Positions 25,428 to 33,013 of a stretch of DNA of 64,000 bases are shown here, in pieces. How positions within the stretch are numbered: the first letter of the stretch is position 1; every line of letters begins with the position of its first letter. Both the position numbers and the translations under genes were made by a program. Under the pieces are notes generated by a model. That model ran no database searches. It had not been told where the DNA came from and saw only the letters and a program-made list of their open reading frames with translations. Source of the DNA: Paenibacillus sp. 453mf (GTDB taxonomy: Bacteria > Bacillota > Bacilli > Paenibacillales > Paenibacillaceae); NCBI RefSeq assembly GCF_900116105.1, contig NZ_FPAC01000001.1:1106862-1170861 (forward strand), read 5' to 3'.

Positions 25428-26033
25428 GTGAAATATAAAAAAGGTATTATTAGCATAGTTGCAGTACTGTCATTCGTAGTTGTTTCAGGATGCGGTCAAG
25501 CGTTAGATAGTACGAATGTCAGTAATGAAGAGGTTAGTAATGGGCAAAGTGTAGAAAATTCAAGTGAAAAAACCAATACAACCACAGATAAGATTGGTAG
25601 TACAACAATTTTGTATCAAAAGGAATTTAGTGAAAAAGATCCCGACCTTTCAGAATTTAAGGAAGGAATCTCTTTTGACTTAACCGAACATGTTAAGGAT
25701 TTTTTTACTCAGGACATTGCAGATAAACTTCAGAATAATATGGAGTCAATTGTGGAGCACAATGAAGATAAATACAAAGAGAATATGTACGATGATGAAT
25801 CAATTAAGTTTAATATGGATTGGTTTAATTACAAATATGAAGACGGCGTTAAATTCGAATTCAAAGAAGTTAACGAAATCAATTATGATGAAGATGCTGA
25901 ACGAATTCAGTTAGTCGTTACATTTTATAGAAATAATCAAGATAAAGAGATTGAGCAGGGCATGATGACGTATTCATTATTAAAGAATAAAGAAAGTGGA
26001 GAGTGGTTAATTGCAACAATGGATGGAAACTAA
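25428..26033 (+). CDS. island lipoprotein of unknown function
   Basis: This 201-residue protein has an N-terminal hydrophobic segment and lipobox VVSGC near residue 22. A Ser/Thr/Asn-rich linker follows, then an acidic alpha/beta domain from about 65 (SFDLTEHVKDFFTQDIADKL ... GEWLIATMDGN). I start at GTG 25428 behind GGAGA. It is divergent from the frameshifted glycosidase-like gene and shares its operator. The membrane gene 36 bases downstream is probably in the same operon. I do not recognise the family. Confidence 0.65.
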   Translation: MKYKKGIISIVAVLSFVVVSGCGQALDSTNVSNEEVSNGQSVENSSEKTNTTTDKIGSTTILYQKEFSEKDPDLSEFKEGISFDLTEHVKDFFTQDIADKLQNNMESIVEHNEDKYKENMYDDESIKFNMDWFNYKYEDGVKFEFKEVNEINYDEDAERIQLVVTFYRNNQDKEIEQGMMTYSLLKNKESGEWLIATMDGN

Positions 26034-26069
26034 AATAGTTAATTCATCAAATTTCAAAGGAGTTTATAT

Positions 26070-26483
26070 ATGGATAGCAGAGCTTCGAATAAAGGAGAAA
26101 GTTTTAATAAGTTTATCATAGCGACGATTTTTATCTCTGTATTAACTGTTTTATTATTGTATATATTTGATCGAATCAATCCTAACAATACATTTGAAGG
26201 GTACTTTAATTCTTTTAGTGGATTTATAGTATACTTCTTAGGTTATTTGATCCCTACATCTCTAATATTATTTGTCGTTAATTTTGTCATGTTAGTTTCA
26301 TATGAGCGTTTCAGTGAAAAAGCCGTTTATGTAAAATTGACTTATTATTTAATTGTAATAGCAGTAACAAGTTTAGTTTTATATCTGCTCTTTAGACCAG
26401 ACTGGCTTCCATACTATCTTTGTTCCATCATACCACCACTTATTTTAGAGAAAAAGTTTCTACTAAAAGAAAAAGCGCATTAA
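26070..26483 (+). CDS. small integral membrane protein
   Basis: This 137-residue protein has about four hydrophobic helices at 17-37, 50-75, 89-109 and 112-124. AAAGGAG lies 10 bases before the ATG. With the preceding lipoprotein it may form a two-gene operon. No family is recognised. It sits between the two glycosidase-like cassettes and ends at a bidirectional terminator. Confidence 0.65.
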   Translation: MDSRASNKGESFNKFIIATIFISVLTVLLLYIFDRINPNNTFEGYFNSFSGFIVYFLGYLIPTSLILFVVNFVMLVSYERFSEKAVYVKLTYYLIVIAVTSLVLYLLFRPDWLPYYLCSIIPPLILEKKFLLKEKAH

Positions 26484-26489
26484 ACAAAT

Positions 26490-26525
26490 AACGGTAGCCC
26501 TAATATAGGGCTACCGTTTCTTTTT
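26490..26525. terminator. bidirectional terminator between convergent island genes
   Basis: AACGGTAGCCCT and AGGGCTACCGTT form a perfect 12-bp stem around AATAT with TTTCTTTTT on the + side. It separates the membrane gene from the convergent glycosidase-like gene. Confidence 0.88.
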
Positions 26526-26538
26526 GTGAATGACCAAC

Positions 26539-27279
26539 TTAAAAGGCATTGCGTAGACGAATCATATTGAAAATATGTCTATTCTCTCCATAGAAACTCT
26601 TAGAATATGACCCATCCACTTGAACTCTTAAGGAACTGGAACCAGATCCATCTAACACTACTGCATTTTCTGGATTTAGACCAATATATTCAATAGAACT
26701 TTTCAAGAGTGGAATATTTATAGCATCTGGAACTACAATTAGATGTGCATTATCACTGCTATCCCATGCGATGGCTGTTCTAGGTGCAGGGAGATTATAA
26801 ACTGTAGGAGACCAGTCAGCTGAAGCAAAGCTATTTCCACCGATAACGGTTTTGATATTACTAAATCTTGAAGTGACTTCACCAAGAGTTGCTGCGTAAA
26901 CATAAGCAGCTTTAGTACTACCACTACTGTTTGTATAGACTACCATAGTCTTACGTGCAATGGGGTTAGTGCTGCTGTTTCCGTTGTAATTGTAGTTTCT
27001 AGCAAGTGTTCTTCCCTGGTAGCTTACGGTTTTGTTTTCATCTTCAGGACAATATGCAATTGAACTTCCTTGAGCAGGTGGTACATTATATGCATCATCA
27101 GAGACAGGACGGAAAAATCCACCGTTTATACCCATGTAGGACGTCGTAGAAATAGGTCTCAGTATTGTTTCTGATTTAATATTGCTTAAATGTGTCTTTA
27201 TAATCTGCATACGGGGACCATATGCCGCAAATGGTGGGGGTGAACCTAACTTTTGTGAATAAGAGTAATGAACTGCCAT
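26539..27279 (-). CDS. phosphodiester-glycosidase-like (NAGPA-domain) protein
   Basis: This intact 246-residue protein has GINGGFF near residue 50, the TVIGGNSF and PRTAIAWDSSDNAHLIVV segments, and VVLDGSGSSSLRV near 216. These are the conserved strands of the phosphodiester glycosidase fold, which in animals uncovers mannose-6-phosphate and in bacteria acts on polysaccharides or unknown substrates. There is no signal peptide, so it is cytoplasmic or leaves with phage-like lysis. GAGGAG precedes the ATG. It is driven by promoter/leader B and is paralogous to the broken gene at 24541. The substrate is unknown. Confidence 0.7.
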   Translation of the reverse strand: MAVHYSYSQKLGSPPPFAAYGPRMQIIKTHLSNIKSETILRPISTTSYMGINGGFFRPVSDDAYNVPPAQGSSIAYCPEDENKTVSYQGRTLARNYNYNGNSSTNPIARKTMVVYTNSSGSTKAAYVYAATLGEVTSRFSNIKTVIGGNSFASADWSPTVYNLPAPRTAIAWDSSDNAHLIVVPDAINIPLLKSSIEYIGLNPENAVVLDGSGSSSLRVQVDGSYSKSFYGENRHIFNMIRLRNAF

Positions 27280-27335
27280 ATAAAATTCCTCCTCGAAAGT
27301 TAAAATTTTGATTTAACTAGTCTGGTGGTGCCTAT

Positions 27336-27392
27336 CAAGAAGAGGGTGTTATCTTGTTTTTCGCCCCTCAACGAAAATAAGATAACTTCTTG
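27336..27392 (-). ncRNA. conserved 5' leader hairpin, copy B
   Basis: The same 57-base element as at 25287 with three substitutions. They leave the outer stem unchanged and lengthen the inner stem to TTTTCG/CGAAAA, while the TTGAGGGG loop is untouched. It precedes the intact glycosidase-like gene by about 57 bases. Confidence 0.55.
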
Positions 27393-27404
27393 TAGTGATA
27401 TTAC

Positions 27405-27431
27405 ATTATATAGCGTATCGTTACGAAATAT
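27405..27431. promoter_or_regulatory. operator/promoter B
   Basis: On the minus strand ATATTTCGT-N7-CGCTATATA matches operator A at 23 of 25 bases, with TATAAT (27405-27410) overlapping its end and leader B following. Confidence 0.62.
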
Positions 27432-27621
27432 AATTTAGTAAAATTTATTTGTTATTTTTAAGTGCCCTATTCTGTCAACTATTCTAAAATGGTAGAGTAT
27501 GATCTTCTTCAGAGAAATTAATATTTTGTTTGGTCGTAGTCTATCAAGCAACATGTGTTTTTTTTAATAAAATCAGATGCATGTATACTTAGTAGTAGAA
27601 CTAGAAATATAGGGGGCTTTT

Positions 27622-28466
27622 ATGTCACATTGGCACGAGTTGAGAGCAGGAGACACAATAAGTAATGATCAATTATTCAGATTATTTAAATGCGCTCAAA
27701 GAGGAGGGATGCGAAGATCAATAAAGACGAATTCACTGGTTATTGTTTCGAATCATGTAGAATCTTTATATGATGATCGGTGGATTAGCGATATTTTACA
27801 CTATACAGGTATGGGTAGAAATGGAGATCAGAGCAAAACTTTTTTGCAAAATAGGTCCCTTTACGAATCCAAAAGTAATGGGATCGATGTTTTCTTTTTG
27901 AGGTTTATAAGAGAATGGAGTATACCTATCGAGGAAAAGTGGAATTGGCAGGAGAAGTGTATCAGGAAGAACAACCTGATGATGAAGGAATGATAAGAAA
28001 AGTATGGATTTTTCCAATCAGACTCACAGGTGAAGAACGGGATTATCAACCTCCTGATACATTAGTAAGGGCAGCTAAACAACAGCACGAAAAAAAGGCT
28101 AGGAAAATGAGTTATGAAGATTTAGAAAAACGGACTAAACATGCTCGCAAAACTTCTATAGAAAGAAGAGGATTCAACACCACTTACAGTAGAGATCCCT
28201 ATGTTGCTGAATATGCGAAGCGATGTGCACAAGGTAGTTGTCAATTATGCGAGAACCCCGCTCCATTTCACAATAAGCTCGGAGAGCCTTACTTAGAAAC
28301 GCATCATATTGTTTGGCTAGCAAGGGGAGGAGAAGATACGATTTATAATACGGTAGCCCTTTGTCCAAACTGCCATAGAAAGATGCATATCCTAGATTTA
28401 CATACTGATGTAGATAAACTTACTCAAATAGCGTTAGAGGAAGGAATCGATAATGAAGTAAGTTGA
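27622..28466 (+). pseudogene. SRA-like/HNH endonuclease, frameshifted
   Basis: The first frame (27622-27993) carries an SRA/YDG-like DNA-recognition segment (RAGDTISNDQLFRLFKC, SLYDDRWISDILHYTGMG). The second (open across 27915-28466) carries the HNH nuclease CQLC ... ETHHIVWLARGG ... NTVALCPNCHRKMH. A one-base loss in a T run near 27896 separates them: adding one T gives DVFFFEVYKRMEYTYRG continuously. This type resembles McrA-like enzymes that cut modified foreign DNA. It is probably inactive unless slippage at the T run restores it. Confidence 0.7.
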
Positions 28467-28848
28467 TGTGGTTGGGCCAATCATTACTAATGAGAATAAT
28501 GAGATCCTTTGTGCTCTTAGATCCAAACATATGTCCCAGCCTGTGTATTGGAAATTTCCTGGTGGTAAGATTGAAAATGGTGAGGATCATAAAGAAGCTT
28601 TAGTTAGGGAGATTAAAGAGGAGTTACTATGTATCATTGAAGTGGGTGAGTATATTACTGAAACTATATATGAATACCCAAATGTTAAGGTTAGATTGTT
28701 TACTTATTATGCTCAAATCATAAAGGGGATTCCTTCTGTAACGGAGCATGAGACAATTAAATGGGTTTCTCTAAAGGAGATACAATCCCTGAAGTGGGCT
28801 CCTGCTGACATCCCCACAATTGATTATTTAGTACAAGGAAGGATCTAA
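28453..28848 (+). pseudogene. MutT-like Nudix hydrolase with a stop at codon 3
   Basis: The Nudix box G-x5-E-x7-REIKEEL is intact within GGKIENGEDHKEALVREIKEEL, and the product would be an 8-oxo-dGTP/CTP-type pyrophosphohydrolase of about 130 residues. The natural start ATG at 28453 behind GGAAGGA reads M-K-stop, then VDVVGPI continues in frame. The third codon is TAA where AAA (Lys) is expected. Reinitiation at GTG 28468 would give a 126-residue protein, so it may still be made at low level. Confidence 0.65.
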
Positions 28849-28935
28849 TCCAGCAAGCTTATATTCAGATGATAACTTTTTGTTCTTGAAAAGTTATATC
28901 GTTACTCAATATCGAGTATCACTTTCTAAAGGCTT

Positions 28936-28958
28936 AGGTTGCTCATCAACCTTTTTTT
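28936..28958 (+). terminator. rho-independent terminator
   Basis: AGGTTG and CAACCT around a five-base loop are followed by a run of T. It closes the HNH-Nudix unit. Confidence 0.75.
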
Positions 28959-28997
28959 GTTTTTTGTTCTTCTCTAAGGTTTCTGGAAGTCAGTGTC

Positions 28998-29195
28998 CAT
29001 TTTTCAATCGAATTTTTCTCATATCTTCTGTGAACAACTTATTACTGTTAGACTGAATTTCTTTGATGTAGTTTCTTTGAGTATCAATTGATTCGAAGCG
29101 TGATTTAATACCATCTACACTCCCAATTTCCACCCCGATCCACTTTCTCTTCAAGACTTCTTTTGTGTAATAGAGTAATCCGTTCTGGAGCTAAG
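28998..29195 (-). pseudogene. unrecognised minus-strand gene fragment
   Basis: A 60-odd-codon open stretch reads KWIGVEIGSVDGIKSRFESI and ends ...FTEDMRKIRLKNGH. Its 5' end is in another frame (LAPERITLLHKRSLEE), so it is frameshifted and has no start. It replaces the expected N-terminal part of the NACHT gene that follows on the other strand. Family unknown. Confidence 0.3.
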
Positions 29196-30712
29196 AAAGG
29201 TAACAGGAGAATGTGATTTGATAGAGAGCATTATAAACAGCATAAACAAAGTTAGAAAAATAAATGATGGTGAGGTATTACTTAACTTAATAAAGGAAGG
29301 AGGTTTTGTATTCCTATTTGATGGTTATGATGAAATACCTCTTCAAATCAAGGATAAAGTTACAACTCAGCTTATAGAGTTTATTTCAGCGAATAATATC
29401 TATTTTCTATCATCTCGACCAGATGTTGCATTAAGTAGTTTTGGTGACTTTCAGATAATGGTAATAAAACAGCTTAAACCACAAGAATCGTACAGCTTAT
29501 TAAGGAAATATGATTATAAATCAAAAGTAAAGATTGCTCAACCTCTAATTGAAAAATTGCGTAAATCTCTAAATCTAAGGAATTCATTGACCTAGGACAA
29601 TTTTTAGGAAATCCATTACTAATTTCGTTTATCTATATTACTTATAAATACAAAAGAGATATTCCTATCAATAAAGGAGACTTTTATAGAAAGTGTATGA
29701 TGCTCTATTTGAAGACCATGATTATTCAAAAGGTGGTTGGAAGAGAGGAAAAGAATCAGGCTTGACGAAAGAAGGACTTCATAAGTTTTTAAGATCATTT
29801 GGATTTTTATGCTTAAGAGAAAACAAAAATGATTTTAGTAAGGATAAGCTTATCAAGTTGATTGATGAAGCTAAAGAAATATCGTATTCAAAAGAATTTG
29901 ATACAAGCTTATATTTGAAGATATTATTAATACAGTACCATTGATAGTAAAAGATGGACTTACTTATAAATGGGCGCATAAGTCTTTTATAGATTATTTT
30001 TCGGCTTGTTTTATTTACCATCATAGTACTCAAAGAGAGAATATTTTAAAATAACATATTCAAAAGTTCACAGTTTGATTTATATAAAAACATGCTTGAT
30101 ATTTACTATGATATTGATGTAGAGTCGTTTGATAAAGTTTTTGTTTTACCAATACTAAATGATTATTTAGACTTTTTAGGAGATATAAGTGTAGTTCAAG
30201 ATTTAGAACTACAGTATAAACAATATACCTATTTAAAAATAATGCATGTTGGAAGAACAAAAACGTATGAAGAAATACAAATTGACAATTCTTACGAATC
30301 GGTGCTAGAAGGTTCAAATCTATATGATGGAAACATAGTATTAATTTCTGAAGGTTATAGTATTTTAGAGGAATCAAGTAGTAGAAAAGATAATTATGTT
30401 AGAAACATCTTATGTACAACAAGGTACAATGAATATCAAGTTATTGGGTTGTTACTTAGTAAGAACTCAAGTTTACTAAAGTATATAGAGGTAACTACCA
30501 TACTTTCAGTTGAAGATCATCCTGTAGATAAAGATATAGTAATGTCATACTTAGATGATGTTTCTTTATTAAAATATGAGGAACTTGAGGTTTTGGTGGA
30601 ATTACTGAAATCATACTTCCAAGGTTTTAATTATTATAAGATTTTAGAGAAGCAATTAATTGTAGAAAAAAATAATGGGACATATTTCGCTAGTAGAAAC
30701 AGAAATTTTTAA
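29182..30712 (+). pseudogene. NACHT/STAND NTPase remnant
   Basis: The reading continues through five frames with shifts near 29578, 29690, 29925 and 30050. Joined, it gives VLELRKVTGECD, the Walker B FVFLFDGYDEIP, a sensor FLSSRPD and the winged-helix-like WAHKSFIDYFSACFI, then about 200 helical residues to 30712. These are the landmarks of NACHT-type STAND ATPases, many of which are antiphage sensors. The P-loop and everything before it are missing because the left end joins unrelated sequence. It is non-functional as it stands. Confidence 0.62.
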
Positions 30713-30761
30713 TATATTTTAACTCCTCAATATAAGTAGTCTGAAGACAAAAAAATATCCT

Positions 30762-30790
30762 GAAAGCGACTCAAATTGAGTCGCTTTCTT
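30762..30790. terminator. bidirectional terminator
   Basis: GAAAGCGACTC and GAGTCGCTTTC form a perfect 11-bp stem with an A-rich left and T-rich right flank. Confidence 0.8.
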
Positions 30791-30800
30791 CACATATTAT

Positions 30801-30950
30801 TTATCAATCTCAAAAAATTTATTGAAGTGATCCTCTATATATAATTGTAGAGACATTCCATTGTTGTAAGCTTCTTGGATAAGTCTTTGTTTTGTTTGAT
30901 TGCAAGTAATATACTTACATTTATTGTAAAAAAAGATGTACTAAATGAAA
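30801..30950 (-). pseudogene. C-terminal fragment of an unknown minus-strand gene
   Basis: An open frame without a start reads CKYITCNQTKQRLIQEAYNN and then to HFNKFFEIDK, stopping just before the terminator at 30762. A C-x5-C pair is visible. It is short and isolated and I cannot name it. From here to 31113 I see only AT-rich sequence. Confidence 0.3.
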
Positions 30951-31155
30951 CTTTTGAGTATAATTTGAGGTAGTTTAAGATGAAAGTTCCAGTGTATTAA
31001 ATAATAGCTAAATAAATAAAATAGATAAGGAGAGGATCTAAATTTATTTAATATGAAGTGTGTTAGAATATGTTTAGTCTCCTAAGTTTGAGGTGGAATA
31101 TCTAAAGTTTTTGGATAGATTGTTAGTAATCTTGAAGGGTAGGATTTTGATTTTA

Positions 31156-31356
31156 GATAGATCATCTAGACCATAGAAGTTACTTAAACTTGAATAGAAA
31201 AGTAGTTTATTTTTGGTTTTGAGATAGATCATCTAGAGCATAGAAGTAACTTAAACTTGAATAGGAAAGTAGTTTGTTTCTGGTTTTAGGATAGATCATT
31301 TAGACCTTAGAAGTAACTTAAACTGGAATATGAGAGTAGTTTATTTTGAATTTCGA
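31156..31356 (+). repeat. 3 x 67-bp tandem direct repeats
   Basis: Three consecutive units start at 31156, 31223 and 31290 with an exact 67-base period. Each begins GATAGATCAT, contains the near-palindrome TAGATCATCTA (ATTTA in unit 3), then AAGTAACTTAAACTTGAATA-like sequence and TAGTTT. Degenerate partial units flank the array (31114 and about 31388). No variable spacer exists, so it is not CRISPR. It lies just upstream of the ribbon-helix-helix genes and could be a centromere-, iteron- or operator-like array. Confidence 0.8.
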
Positions 31357-31473
31357 GGTGATATATTCTGAATCCTCAAACTGGTTTTAGGATAGTTAAA
31401 TTCGAATTTTAAGCAGCTAGATTTTAACTTCTTGCGACAATTTCTTGATTTAATAAAACATTTTTAGTAATTA

Positions 31474-31505
31474 ATATTGCGTGGCGTTACATGGCGCTAT
31501 ATAAC
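31474..31505 (+). promoter_or_regulatory. operator/promoter C of the ribbon-helix-helix genes
   Basis: ATATTGCGT and CGCTATATA, both 9-base ends identical to operator A, are separated by 12 bases here instead of 7. TATAAC at 31500-31505 would be the -10, giving a leader of roughly 16-20 bases to the ATG at 31528. Confidence 0.62.
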
Positions 31506-31527
31506 ATTAAAATAAAAGGAGACTAAT

Positions 31528-31908
31528 ATGAAATACTCCATTAATTTATTTGGTTACACTTTAGATTGTAATCTTAGTTTTAAAGGCGAAGAGTTACAAA
31601 TCGAGTGTACAGAAGAAAATCAAAAGCTCCTTAAAAATTATCTTTTGCGAGTACTTCCTAGGTATGGTGCGGAGGTAAACAACGAGCTATCTTTTGAAGA
31701 ACTTATAAAATTTGCAATTGAAGCTGAAAAAACTATGGATGGGCATTTGTCTGAACCAAAAATTAAGTTACCGTATGAATTTCAACCTGAAATAAAGCAG
31801 ATGTTAATTGAGGCGGCAGAGAAACAAGATTTATCTGCCACCCAACTATTAATACGTATCATTGAAAAAAAATATAGTGAAATTAATGAAATGGGAGGAG
31901 AAAACTAG
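31528..31908 (+). CDS. ribbon-helix-helix protein with unknown N-terminal domain
   Basis: This 126-residue protein has an N-terminal half (about residues 1-75) that is a small alpha/beta region I do not recognise. The C-terminal part, IKLPYEFQPEIKQMLIEAAE with a second helix SATQLLIRIIEKKY, is a ribbon-helix-helix DNA-binding domain homologous to the protein encoded immediately downstream. AAAGGAG precedes the ATG. It ends directly at the next start codon, so the two are coexpressed and may form homo- or heterodimers. It is a likely binder of the operator family and/or the 67-bp repeats. Confidence 0.65.
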   Translation: MKYSINLFGYTLDCNLSFKGEELQIECTEENQKLLKNYLLRVLPRYGAEVNNELSFEELIKFAIEAEKTMDGHLSEPKIKLPYEFQPEIKQMLIEAAEKQDLSATQLLIRIIEKKYSEINEMGGEN

Positions 31909-32073
31909 ATGGCATACGGTAATAAAGTAAAATTTCATTATGATATACCAGTTTATATAAAACAACAATTAGTAGAAGCTGCAAAGAAATCAAAAATGAC
32001 AGCTACTGAGTATTTAAGTAGAGCCATAGAAGAGGAATATAATAGGATTAAATCGGAAGAAGTTAAAGAGTAA
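31909..32073 (+). CDS. short ribbon-helix-helix DNA-binding protein
   Basis: A 54-residue gene starting on the base after the upstream stop, behind GGGAGGAG. KVKFHYDIPVYIKQQLVEAA and KKSKMTATEYLSRAIEEEY are the strand, first helix and second helix of a ribbon-helix-helix repressor of Arc/MetJ/omega type. It closely resembles the C-terminus of its upstream neighbour, suggesting tandem duplication. Its 3' end overlaps the convergent gene by 11 bases. Confidence 0.72.
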   Translation: MAYGNKVKFHYDIPVYIKQQLVEAAKKSKMTATEYLSRAIEEEYNRIKSEEVKE

Positions 32074-32353
32074 TTTCTTTTAAGCTATTAGAAATTAAAT
32101 TGAATTCTTCAAGAGGTATCCAGTAATATGTAAAGTCTTTGCTAAAGTAATCTCCTCTAAAAACGTGGCATATTTCTAAGGGTTCTTCAAGGTTTTTTTC
32201 AATCACTAGAAAAACATAGTTGTTTTTATCTGACTTAACATGCTTATAAGTAAGAAATTGGTCATCTGAGTATAATGTTCTATCTTTAATGAACTTTTTA
32301 ACGCTTGCTGGAAGGGTTTTTAATGCTTCGCAATTTTCTTTAGTAATATCCAT
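32063..32353 (-). CDS. island protein of unknown function (paralogue of 33014)
   Basis: This 96-residue protein reads NNYVFLVIEKNLEEPLEICH, VFRGDYFSKDFTYYWIPLEE; a second, shorter copy of the same family is at 33014. It has no signal or membrane segment. AGGAGGT lies before the ATG. The promoter region carries a GAAC-N4-GTTC site, so it may be DNA-damage inducible. The family is not recognised; small size and island setting suggest a phage- or plasmid-type accessory protein. Confidence 0.6.
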   Translation of the reverse strand: MDITKENCEALKTLPASVKKFIKDRTLYSDDQFLTYKHVKSDKNNYVFLVIEKNLEEPLEICHVFRGDYFSKDFTYYWIPLEEFNLISNSLKEITL

Positions 32354-32396
32354 ATAGATTTAGTACCTCCTAGGTAGTGAATTTTGCTTATTATAC

Positions 32397-32408
32397 GAAC
32401 TTACGTTC
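32397..32408. promoter_or_regulatory. LexA-box-like site GAAC-N4-GTTC
   Basis: CGAACTTACGTTCT fits the core of the Bacillota LexA/DinR box (CGAAC-N4-GTTC). On the minus strand it lies just upstream of TATAAT (32391-32396 region), i.e. in the -35/-10 spacer of the 96-residue gene, where LexA would block transcription. Confidence 0.5.
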
Positions 32409-32593
32409 TCTTTTTGTTCTAATACTATTATAATATATAGCCCTCTTTTTGTCTTATTTTATATTCTAATTTTCAAATTTTTGATACGTAATGTTTCATA
32501 ACTTAGAGCTTTTTAATGACGAGATTCAATGATTGAAGCTAATGCTAAAGAAAGTACATTATGAATTCTATAACAATAGGTGGTATTTATAGA

Positions 32594-32630
32594 AGAAGGA
32601 TCAGATGAATAATTATCATCTGATCCTTCT
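32594..32630. terminator. long hairpin between island genes
   Basis: AGAAGGATCAGATGA pairs fully with TCATCTGATCCTTCT. It would end the leftward transcript of the YvrJ-like gene; the T run is short. Confidence 0.65.
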
Positions 32631-32651
32631 TGCTTTATTATGGAATACAAC

Positions 32652-32870
32652 TTATTTTGAACCTACTTTCTTTATACTTGAGGGATCATGATGAATAATT
32701 TCAACTAAGGAGTCAATTGAAGTGTTTAATTTATCAATGCGTTGTTCCAGACCTTCCATTTGCTTATTGAACTTAGTAAGAACTGTTTGTAATTGAATAA
32801 GAGAAACTGCAATAGGAAATCCTACACTTCCAATTAGCTGACCAATCACTTGGTAATCCATAAGTTTCAC
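32652..32870 (-). CDS. YvrJ-like small membrane protein
   Basis: This 72-residue protein has a hydrophobic segment (IGQLIGSVGFPIAVSLIQL) at about 9-27, then a coiled coil (TKFNKQMEGLEQRIDKLNTSI). GFPIAV followed by a heptad helix is the pattern of YvrJ-type proteins, often found in phage and mobile regions and sometimes compared to holin partners. AAGGAGGTG precedes the ATG. Operator D lies upstream. Confidence 0.6.
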   Translation of the reverse strand: MKLMDYQVIGQLIGSVGFPIAVSLIQLQTVLTKFNKQMEGLEQRIDKLNTSIDSLVEIIHHDPSSIKKVGSK

Positions 32871-32902
32871 CTCCTTTTTTTATGGTGAATATATATTACT
32901 AC

Positions 32903-32930
32903 ATTATAATACGTTACGTAGCGCATTATT
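32903..32930 (-). promoter_or_regulatory. operator/promoter D (divergent copy)
   Basis: On the minus strand AATAATGCGC-TACGTAACGTA-TTATAAT keeps the ATGCG and CGTAACG parts of operator A and ends in TATAAT (32903-32908 on +), 33 bases before the YvrJ-like start. It is less well conserved than A-C. Confidence 0.45.
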
Positions 32931-32963
32931 TTGAACAAATTAAATGACTGAGTGGATAATATA

Positions 32964-32984
32964 AAAAAGGTGGCCACTGCCACC
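32964..32984 (-). terminator. minus-strand terminator
   Basis: GGTGG/CCACC with further pairing and six T on the minus-strand side, 30 bases after the stop of the 59-residue gene. Confidence 0.7.
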
Positions 32985-33013
32985 ATTCCTAGAGGGAATC
33001 TCTTATTAAAGAG

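Noticed and set aside
31156..31356. Tandem repeats as a CRISPR array
   Set aside because: The whole 67-base unit is repeated head to tail with no unique spacers and no cas genes are nearby.
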